Source: Typha latifolia (lineage: Eukaryota > Streptophyta > Magnoliopsida > Poales > Typhaceae). Taken from it: a stretch of 64,000 nt of DNA. The notes under the pieces are model-generated. The model did not search any database, had not been told where the DNA came from, and saw only the letters and a program-made list of their open reading frames with translations. Where the stretch lies: contig CM034107.1 in assembly GCA_019914945.1 (NCBI GenBank), forward strand, positions 11,346,001 through 11,410,000, read 5' to 3'. The position numbers and the translations under genes were made by a program. Every line of letters starts with the position of its first letter. Position 1 is the stretch's first letter. Shown here piece by piece: positions 46,497 to 56,300 of this stretch.

Positions 46497-49400
46497 ATGG
46501 TAAGTGCAAATCTAGGGGTTCGTCATCTCAATTCACTCCAATTCCCATTCTCATTTCTTTCTTCCTCTCTCTTTCAGATCATTCCGAAGAAGAATCGCCA
46601 TGAGATCTGCAAGTACCTCTTCCAAGGTCCGTTTTCTTCCCCTCCACCTCCTAAAGGTATAGGGCTAGGTTTTCTGATATATTGCTGTGATTGCAGAGGG
46701 GGTACTCTACGCAAAGAAGGACTACAACCTCGCGAAGCATCCTCAGATCGATGTGCCGAATCTCCAGGTGATAAAGCTCATGCAGAGCTTCAAGTCGAAG
46801 GAGTACGTGAGGGAGACGTTCGCGTGGCAGTACTACTACTGGTATCTCACCAATGATGGGATCGAGCATCTCCGCACTTACCTTAACCTCCCGTCTGAGA
46901 TCGTTCCTGCAACACTCAAGAAGTCTGCAAAGCCGCCGTCTCGGCCTTTTGGGTCTGGGCCGCCTGGCGATCGCCCAAGGTAGCATTGTTTTCCTTCATC
47001 TTTTGGCTCCTTCTTTTCTGGTGTTTTGATTTGTCCTTTGGGTTTTTTTCTAGTTTTTTTTTTAATTGTAAATTTTTGTAACATTCAAGTTGAGCATGTT
47101 TTCGTCTCGCAAGTGGCGATTTTTTGTCAAATAACTGGTGAAGGGTTGGTTTCGATATTCATTCGATAGAAGTCAGTTTTAATTCTGATCGAGTTGTACT
47201 AAGGGTATGTTTGGCTTAAGGTAACAATTCTTTTATTTCAGTATAAATTTTGTCTGTTGATTTAGGTATAATGTAGAGGAGGCGTCTTATCTATGTATGT
47301 AGTAAGTAAATAATGCAGGTGTAAGATAGAAAATTTCACATTTCTTATTCTCTGTTTGTTGTTCTATGGTTGTGTTGATTATTTTTAGTTGTGAATTTGA
47401 TGAATCATTGGAAATTTGTGCAGGGGTCCTCCTCGCTTTGAAGGGGATAGGCCAAGGTTCGGAGATAGGGATGGCTATCGTGGAGGTCCTCGGGGGGCCC
47501 CGGGTGATTTTGGTGGTGACAAGAGTGGTGCTCCTGCTGAATTTCAGCCATCATTTCGGGTAATTAATCTTGTTCTTTACATGTAGTCGATATTTTAGTA
47601 GAACTTTTTGTAGTTAGTGATTGTTGTTTTGAATTGCCAATTTATCAAATCAATAGCCATTTAGATGTTGATTGTTGACTAATCGTTCTACTTTGTAATG
47701 ACAAACCTGTATTTAGATGACATCATATTATTCTTAGTATTGTTCTATTCTTATTCTGTTGACTATAATTAGTTGTACTGTTCCTTTTCTCCATTACACT
47801 AACACATTTCCTATTTCTATTTTCTTGCATAAGAATCTTTTTACTCTTTACTCGACAAGTGGCTATGTCCTACTAAATCTACAAAAGAAACACACTTGGC
47901 AACAATTTACTCAATATTCTTTATAAATGTTTTTGCTTAATGTTTGACATTTGTATTAGTATTATCATCAATTCATTATATTAATATCATAAAAGTATTT
48001 CAGAAAGAACAAAATGACTGTCTATGCCACTCCCTGTAATGCAACACTTGTGATTTTCTTTCCATATCGTTGTGTTTATGAATTTCCTTTTATTTTTGAT
48101 ACCAGTGTGTGTATTTATAATTGTTCTCTTAAATTTTTGAACTGGTTTAATTAAAATGTAGATGATGTTCCCACGTTATCAAATACCTATGAGTCGTATA
48201 AGTGAAATTAAAACTGTAAAACTTGCTGAATTTCTGTTCTTGAAAGTCGCATAATTTGAGACATATAAGGCTGTCAATGGATAATGTTTAACATTTCTAA
48301 TTTGACAAATTGGTTTAATTAAATTTTGAATCATCTTACCAGCTGTTGAAAAAACATGCTTCGACAGCTGTCAATCCACATATTTCATCACTTTTGACCC
48401 TCATTATTCTCTAAGCCTCCATTCACTTCTAGAATAGGAATAGTCTTATTCTATAATAAGTATTCTTATTCCAGTGTAGTAACTAAACAATAATTTACTT
48501 TATTCCGGTATAGTAATTCTTCATCTTCTCTCATCTTATTTTATACAATTAAAAAAATAATTTCATAATAACTCGCAATCATTATTTTTCTCTTAGACTA
48601 GATAATGCTTAATTACACATCGTCTCAGCTACAATTGAGATTTTCTCTCTTTTGATCTTTTAAGAAGAGAGGAAATCTCAACTGTAGCTAAGACGATGTG
48701 TAAGTAAGCGTTGTCTAATCTAAGAGCAAAATAATAATATTTTCTTTTAGATATCGGTCATCTCAGCTAAATTGAAATTTTCTCTCCTTTTTTTTTCTAA
48801 AATATTAGCCATCTCACCTACTGTTGAGATTCCATCTCTTTTATCTTAGGCTATAATATTTTATAAAATAAAAAATAATTAAGCCCGCACTCTTTCAAAA
48901 TAACTCGATAGTGTATAGTTATTTTCTCATAATATTTAGAAATGTTATATTGCAGTAGAAGGTTATTTTTCCGCAGTGCATGCTTATAACATCACATTGG
49001 TTTAAAATTACCTCGTAGTGCATGGTTATTTTTTTATAATATTCAAAAATATTATTGTAGTGCTGGGTTATTTTTCGTAGTGTGGTCTTATAACAACGTC
49101 GTGTGGGGTTCTCTGCACTAATCCAAAATTAAAATTACCTTATAGTGCATAGTTATTTTTCCACGATACGGGCTTATAATCTCGCACCAATTTAAAATTA
49201 CCCTACATTGCATGGTTATTTTTTTGTAATGTTCAAAAATATTATTACAGTGAGGGGATATTATCCTATAGTGTGGGCTTGTAATCACATAGTGTAGGCT
49301 TATAACTCTGCACTAGTATAAAATTATTCCACAGTGCATGCTTATTTTTGCACTGCATGATTATTCTCACAGTGCAGATATATGAAGTATTTTAAGTGCG

Positions 49401-50791
49401 TAATTGTAATAATAAATATTATAATTTACATAAATATTATTAATACTACCTTACATCCAATCAATGGTATTTTTGTCATTTGATACAAAATATAAATTTA
49501 TAATACAAATTCATTATTTTTTAATACTTTAATATCAACTATATAATTATTATCCCTTATATTAGTATTAAAGTAAACATCACAATAGCTTAGACTGGTA
49601 TTAGCTATCTTTTTATGATATTATAAATTAGAGTACTTATTCTAAAATAGGCCTTATTCCACGAGTTAACAATGCCTAATATTTTGCAGAAAGATAGGTC
49701 TAATGAAGAGCCTGTTCTTGGAATTTAATCATGCATTAATCTAGGTATGCAGCAGATGAGTCCTATTTGAATGAATATATTGGACCATCTTGTCTAGATA
49801 GAATTGTTTATTCATTAGCCGACTAGTGAAGACAATGGAACTTCCTTAGTTCCCATAACTATGTAGTAGTGTTTTGCATTTTAAATGCCTTATCTGATTT
49901 TCTTGGATCCCGATGAGCAGCTCATGGTGCAAAATCTGCCTGTGCACCATTGATGTACTGTTTGTATAAACATGGTTGGGAATCCAGTGGTACCCTGTTT
50001 TGTTTTGTTTGCTTCCCTAGAACCACTGTATATTGGTTGATGTTTGACAACAAATAACCAATATTCCCATAAATATGTTGTAGTGTTTTGGGTCTTAAAA
50101 TGCCTAATCTTATTTTCTTGGATTCCAATGGACAGCTCATTATTGCAATTTGTCCCGTGGTGCAAAATCTGGCTGTGCACCATTGATGTACTGTTTGTAC
50201 TAAACATGGTTGGGATTCCGGTGGCACCCTGTTTTGTTGTGTTTGCATCTCTTGGACCACTGTATTATTGGTTGATGTTTGCCAACTTGGCTATAGTTTC
50301 ATTTTTCTTTTTCTTATTTATTCTTGCTCTACATTGATATGCTTTCCACATCATTTACTTTTGCATTTGTTTTGTTTTAAGATTGCAAACAAAAATTTTA
50401 GCTTACTATGCTAATCCTTCACGAAATATATAATTTAACATGTCAATATTACTGCCATATATCATTTGAATGGGGGTCTGATCCCCATTTCTTCTCCCTA
50501 AACAAAAAGAAAAAAGAAAAAAGAAAATTTATCTCCATATATCTCTGGACAAATGTCTTCTACTGCAAATTTAAAAATACCATGCTGTGATCATCTTTAT
50601 CATGATTACTGTGATATCATTGATGAATGCTAGCCTATGATCAAACTAGTGAGATAGGGAGTGGTATAGTTTTATTTTGATGAGTTGCTCATCTCATCTC
50701 TGGAATCTTGCAGGGTACTGGTGGTAGGCCTGGCTTCGGGCGCGGCGGTGGTAGTGGCTTTGGGGCAGGTCCAACATCCTCTACGGAGTAA
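46497..50791 (+). CDS. RPS10: 40S ribosomal protein S10 (eS10)
   Basis: Component of the small cytosolic ribosomal subunit, located at the head near the mRNA entry side. Exons: 46497-46499 (ATG only), 46578-46626, 46697-46979, 47424-47559, 50714-50791; all GT-AG; 549 nt, 182 aa, normal for plant eS10. The eS10 domain occupies about residues 2-100 ([65 protein letters not shown]). The C-terminal tail is Gly/Arg/Pro-rich ([32 protein letters not shown]) and ends in STE. The first intron follows the initiator codon directly. Intron 4 is 3.15 kb and filled with repeats. The promoter has the typical ribosomal-protein layout. Confidence 0.97.
48430..49665. mobile_element. Repeat-rich insertion in eS10 intron 4, probable nonautonomous transposon
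   Basis: Edges carry similar inverted motifs: left AATAGGAATAGTCTTATTC..AATAAGT, right (reverse complement) GGAATAAGGCCTATTTTAGAATAAGT. Inside lie a long hairpin (48578-48742), further copies of its CATCTCAGCTA..TTGAGATTTTCTCTC motif near 48757 and 48806, and from about 48890 to 49380 a diverged array built on AGTGCATGGTTATTTTT. No coding capacity. The class is uncertain. Confidence 0.5.
48578..48742. repeat. About 80-bp-arm hairpin (foldback) in eS10 intron 4
   Basis: The left arm about 48578-48653 (..CTTAGACTAGATAATGC..TTACACATCGTCTCAGCTAC..GAGATTTTCTCTCTT) and right arm about 48660-48742 are inverse complements with only scattered mismatches, around a loop of under 10 nt. Transcribed as part of the pre-mRNA, it would fold into a near-perfect stem. 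Confidence 0.85.
49852..50286. repeat. About 200-bp tandem duplication in eS10 intron 4
   Basis: Copy 1 is 49852-50051 and copy 2 is 50066-50286. Both run from CCCATAA(C/A)TATGT(A/T)GTAGTG through GTGCACCATTGATGTACTG to TTGGTTGATGTTTG(A/C)CAAC. Copy 2 has a small insertion (ATTATTGCAATTTGTCCCG). Noncoding. Confidence 0.9.
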
Positions 50792-51888
50792 ATACTGCTT
50801 CACTGCTGCTCCATATGCTAATGAAAACTTTTCAGAAATTTTGTAGTTGAAGTTTTTTATTTGATGAGCTTTTGTTTTCAAGGACTAGTTATTATGTGGG
50901 CAGGAGGATGTATGAAATTTTACAATTATGGAAATGACCTGACAATTTGGTAGCATCAAGGTACTTATATTTTTGTGGATTTCATAAATGAATATGTGGG
51001 AACTGAGTAAGCAGTTATCTACAATTATATATATGAACGATGTGGAGGGGAACTAATGGTATACAAGATGCCGCCACACTATTGGAGTTATCACATATTA
51101 GACCAATTTATTTATTTATATATTTATTTTTGGAGTGGGATTTAATTGATTCGATCTAGATACTATAGTAGTTGGGATGAGTTTACTTTCCTCGAACTTT
51201 GGTAGCTGATGGATGTTTGGCTGATGATTTATTGATGTATAGGAACTTTGGCATGCCAAAGAAAAAGAAAAAATTATACCTAAATTCGCTTAACTATAAC
51301 TTGGTTTTACATTATGGTTTTTTTTAATTATCTAACATATCTCACCTTATTAAGGTGTTAATGGAAATATCAACCTCTCTTTGTTCCTTTTACTAAACTA
51401 AGTTAAATAAATTTTAGAGGGTCTAAAACGCATATTTCTACATACCTAAGAGTCAAATATTGACATCAGTTTTAGTAACCAAATATTTGGGAAACGAAAA
51501 TGTTACATGTTCATTGTCGAGAAATGATTTTAAATTTTTTATTATTTTAATCCTGTTGTTCAACTAACTAAAGTGTGTTAGATAATGGGAGACTGGTAAA
51601 ATAATAAAGTTTTTGTTTTGCACATATATATATCCCTTCAAAAATTATTCCTATATAAAATTAATATTTATTTATATACCTTTTAAAACACATATATAAT
51701 CTTTTCGTGTATATCTTAAAATTTTTTATTTTTTAAATGATTTACTCTTGAAATTAACTAACGGTTCAAAATTTCAAGCATTTTTTGTTAATTATTCAAT
51801 TTTCTATTAAATTATTTAGACTTTACTTAAAAGTAATTAGAAATATATCTATGTATAGTATAAAAACAAGACCCAAAATTCGTGTTTA
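50792..51888. other. eS10 3' UTR and intergenic DNA
   Basis: The eS10 3' UTR to roughly 51000, then AT-rich DNA with no gene up to the U2 promoter. Confidence 0.5.
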
Positions 51889-51940
51889 GTCCCACATCGG
51901 CCAGCGAGAAATAGCGGCAGCGAAGACTCTCTTATAAATA
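51889..51940 (+). promoter_or_regulatory. Plant U-snRNA promoter: USE and TATA box
   Basis: The upstream sequence element GTCCCACATCG at 51889-51899 matches the plant USE consensus RTCCCACATCG exactly. TTATAAATA at 51932-51940 is the TATA box. The spacing of about 32 bp (roughly three and a half to four helical turns) is the one that specifies RNA polymerase II; Pol III U6-type genes have about 10 bp less. Confidence 0.9.
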
Positions 51941-51965
51941 GAGAAGCGCCTCAACTGAAGAATTC

Positions 51966-52161
51966 ATACCTTTCTCGGCCTTTTGGCTAAGATCAAGTGT
52001 AGTATCTGTTCTTATCAGTTTAATATCTGATACGTGGGCCATCGGCCCACCACGATATTAAATTAATTTCTTGTGTGGGAGGGTCCGCCCAACGGTAGCT
52101 TGCTACTGGGGCCCTCGAGCGTCGCTGTTGCGTTGCACTACTGCAATGGCCTGGCGCACCA
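51966..52161 (+). ncRNA. U2: U2 spliceosomal snRNA
   Basis: Begins ATACCTTTCTCGGCCTTTTG, 25 bp after the TATA box, and follows the conserved U2 5' half almost base for base. The branch-point recognition sequence GTAGTA is at 51999-52004, followed by CTGTTCTTATCAGTTTAATA. Stem-loop II (TGGGCCATCGGCCCA) is intact. The Sm-site region is AATTTCTTG at about 52075-52083, weaker than the usual A(T)5-6G. Stem-loop IV near the 3' end is GTTGCACTACTGCAATGGC. The 3' end is set at about 196 nt by similarity (CTGGCGCACC). ACTCTAA at 52168-52174 resembles the plant U-snRNA 3' box (AGTNNAA) with one mismatch. Confidence 0.95.
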
Positions 52162-53235
52162 CTACCAACTCTAAATCTCAAATGCTTTTTAAATCAAGTA
52201 TTTCTAATGAAAATTTTATTGTGATTATTTTTAATATTTAATATGTTTGTATTCTTTTAGTTTAAAAGGGGAATTAGATAGATACTAAGGTATTCTAAAT
52301 TCATCTTAATTATTTTGTAAGTGTTTTTAATACTTTAGCAAAAAATAAATTGTATCTTAGAATAAGAAAAATAATTAACTAAACTCTGAAAAAGGTCCAT
52401 TTTGATTGGAGTCAGCTGACTAAACTCTGAAAAATAATCTGTGACATATCATACTCTCATCTTTAACTTGGTACTGGGATGCAATTCCACAATTAATGAA
52501 ACCAAAGTTGAATTGTTATAAGTTATGAGGATCCGAACTATAGATATAAATCATATAAACTCAATATAGATTTGCTAATTTAATCTACTGTCTGCCTCGT
52601 AAAATAACACAGTAGAAGTAGAAGTGTAAAAAAGAAATAAAAGGGGTAGTTTGGAGAAAAACTATCCACGTCAATGTTCCTATAAACATTTGAGTACGTT
52701 TGCATTGGGAAAAAGGAACACAACTCCTCGTTCTCATTCTGTGTACTACTAAGCCTTCTCACGTGATGACAAAAGTGCACAGACTGTAGTGTACTCCAGA
52801 ATGTGAACTGTCTTGATGCTCAACCTTTTGCTTATCTAGAGGGAAACCGAATTGAAAATTATTAATATCATGACTAATAACGTGGAATTTATTTATTTAT
52901 TTATATGTAATAATAAAAAATAATACTCTCAAATTCACCTTTACGGCAGAAGAAATATGAAAATTTATTTGAATGATATAATTTAAATTCGGATTTAAAA
53001 AGGTAGGAATAAGAAGATTTATGGGCACGTCTATGCATGGGTCCATATCCCACGTGGCCTTAACGCACGTCAAATTTCGTTCTTAAATTATCTCCACCTA
53101 CGAATCACGATAAGCGGGACCCAGCCCACTACTCCCAAAGGAACGGAGCGGAACTTGACGGAACGTGAACGGAGCCGTTTCTTCTGAGAAGGAACAAAAG
53201 TAACAATTAAAAATTAAAGCTGGCGGTGAGTCTAC

Positions 53236-53238
<3 letters not shown>
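52162..53238. other. AT-rich intergenic DNA
   Basis: No gene seen. A short direct repeat TAAACTCTGAAAAA occurs twice about 44 bp apart near 52380 and 52421. The right end is the promoter region of the SPARK kinase gene. Confidence 0.5.
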
Positions 53239-53280
<42 letters not shown>

Positions 53281-53342
53281 GCCCCCACATTGCTCTCGAG
53301 CATCCCACTCCCCTTCCTTCCACATCTCTCTCTCTCTCTCTC
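53239..53342. repeat. Two (CT)n runs in the leader of the SPARK kinase gene
   Basis: CT runs at 53239-53277 and 53325-53342, ending 7 bp before the start codon. Similar pyrimidine runs precede the U-box and At1g01540-like genes. Confidence 0.85.
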
Positions 53343-53348
53343 ACTCTA

Positions 53349-56300
53349 ATGCTGGGGGCCGTTTTGGGTTTCGTGGTGGTGGTGGCGGCGGGGCTACTGG
53401 AATCGTCTATTCTCTCGGTGATCGCAGGAGGTTGGTTGGTTTCTTGCTCATTTCGCAAGCAATAGCGAGATCTCTTTGGTACTTGCCGTGGCGTATGGTT
53501 TGTTTAGTTGAGTAGATTTATATCTGGATGTCGGGATTTTGGGATGTGGTTTTGGTCGGAAGCAGGAATCTTCTACCCTAAGCGACGAACTGAATTGTTG
53601 TCATCCCGTTTGAAGGATAATTATTAGGGAGGTGATGGTGATAGTTGCGAGAAGGATGTAAAGAGGCGATATTTGAGGGTTTCAGCTGCTCGTGCAGACT
53701 TGCCTGACTTGGATTTTGGATAGTGACTCCCTATTCTATTGTAAATGCTGTTGATTTAGCTATTTGTATGTCTCCAAATAACATAATTTTTCTCTGAATG
53801 AAGTAAATTTATAAACTAGTAACGAGGTAGAAGAAGCTAGGTATTCAGGTTAGAAACATTTCCTTCCAAATATACCATTCCAGTACTGCCTGAAGTATCT
53901 CTTGTTACATTTTTCTTTATTCAGTTTATTTATTCTCTTCCAGTATTTGTACTGTTATTAATGAGTAGTGAGAACAGACATTTTTATAAACCTGTCACAC
54001 CCTTCATGGGTAATTTTCTATTGGTTCCATTGCTTGGTCTTCCTTAGCATGAAAATCTTACAATAATGTTATACTTTTGTGATTAAGGAAATTAATTATT
54101 ATGCAGACTGTCCGCTTGATTTGAGTTGGTTGAATTATACTCTGGTAGCTTCTGCATGTTCAGATCAAAATGAACGAGCAAAGTGTTGCCGATATATCAA
54201 TGCCCTTGTTGCAGTTTCAGTTTCTAAGTATGCAAATACGACCGGCATGCTTGGGGTTCCGCCAGAATTCTCTGATGCCTGTCTTAGTAATGTCTCGGAC
54301 ACCTTAATATCAAACGGGATACCTTCTAATGCCATTTTGTCTTGTGGACTGGGAGTAAAAGTTCAAGTTTTCTACCAATGTGAGGGGAGAAATACTGTCC
54401 TGGAAATGTTGCAGTCTCCTAACTTTGACGATGTCACTAGAAGCTGCAACTTGCCACTTTCAATCGCCAGTAGTTGCAAGAAATGTTTAAACTCTGGGCT
54501 ATCATACCTTCGTCATCTAATAGGAGCACAAGACAATATCACGTTAAATACCTGCAGGGATGCAGCTTTTGTTGCACTTGCCAACCAAGGGAATAACTTA
54601 TCAGCTGTTGAGCTCACAAGTTGTTTCTTTAGCGTCCAAGGGCTTAGCATTATCAAAGGTTTGATTATTGACAAAAATTAATTAGTTATCATCTAGACAA
54701 AGCGTAAGACAGTGGCATGATCAAGCACTGGTTTTATATTTCTTTTAACATGCATAGCTTATGCAATATATGCCACCTATACTTATTCATAATTACTCTT
54801 TGATGTTTTATTAATCATATGTCGTAGATAATTAAGATGCCCGAAATTTACTTGTGAATGTCATCTGTGATCTACGTAAGATTTACTTGGTTCTCAAATA
54901 CTCCCAACATTGGTATTTGTAGGGCCACCACTGTACCAATGGAAGATCTGTATGTCTTTTTCCCCTTTCATTGTTTACATGTTGGAAGAATATATTTACC
55001 TCAAAACCCACTTCACCACTGCAACACTACTGTCCCATGCTAAGTCTTTTGTAAATGTAATGATATCTTTCTTCTGGTATGTTCCTATACATACATAAAT
55101 ACATGCATACAAAGAGGTTTATATAGTCGCATACTTATTTGTAGACGTGTAAGATGATGACATTCCTTATAGATACAAAGAAAAATATTCTCATGAAACC
55201 TCCATATTTTGTGGTGCATTCCAATCTCAGAGTTCTGTTCATGAGTTCATAAATTAAATGAAAATGCGGTCATCAAATTGTTGTTGGTGGAAATTCTAGT
55301 GGATCTATATGATCAATCATTTTCTTGATGCACTGTATAAGTATAGAATAATGTGCTTATGTAGCTTGTTTAGAGGATGACATTCTTTGATTTCAAAAAA
55401 TATCCTTGATTCAAATGTTGGCTACAATTTATAGTTGAATAGAACTAAGTCATGGGATCTTGAAAAGTTGTTCTGAACGGATATTGTAGGTGGCATATAG
55501 GGGATAACATCTAGTACTAGTAAATGCCTATGCTGATGCTCAAAAATCACGGTGGCTCAGAAAATAATAAATAAAAGCCAAAATGTATTAACATACGAGG
55601 CAAAAGTTGAAACTGGGATGAAAAGCCAACGAAAGAAAATTTAGACCAAGGACATAGTAGGATAATATCTGCAAGCCTGCCTGATAACACCTACAATTCT
55701 TATGCTGAAGCAGAGCCTTGGCACATTCACTGAAAGTGGATGCTTATGCTATGAGCTTTTCTGAATGTAAGCTTTACAGCCTTTACTTCCATATTATCTA
55801 ACTAGATGTGACGAAATGCAATATCTATTAGTTATTCTATTTCGTTTTTAGCATCCATAGATTTGATCTTCTTTGATATTGATTTTTTTTTCTATCCGGA
55901 ATATACTTCTGTGTAAGTGTGCATCTTAACTTTTGTCTTCAATATAAAACTTTATAATGTAGCTTGCTATTTTCAATATGTTGTTTGCTGCACAATAAAA
56001 GTTTTCTCGATGTTGTCTCTACAAGATAGTAATGAAGTCTGCATTTCAGTCAATTCTTCAGAACCATCTTCCTTTCACCTTGCTCCAGCAAGTTCTCCAA
56101 GTCCATATTTTGTACAAGCTCCTGCAGAGAACCTAACTGCGATACCCCTGAAGGGTCACCATAGCTACCGATTGACATTGATTCCAGGAATTGGAATTAT
56201 GGTTACTGGACTAGCAGTTCTACTTCTGATAATCTTGATGCTACTTATCCGTAGAAAAAATAGAGAACTAGAGACAAAAGGAACGCATGCTGAGGACTCA

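Noticed and set aside
46497..46856. 119-codon frame starting at the eS10 ATG and reading through intron 1
   Set aside because: It leaves the conserved eS10 frame; the spliced product matches the family from the second residue.
49890..50337. Frames of 97-112 codons over the eS10 intron duplication
   Set aside because: They exist on both strands of a noncoding tandem repeat and contain no domain.
54858..55098. Small frames in intron 2 of the SPARK kinase
   Set aside because: No homology and no in-phase splice sites linking them to the gene.
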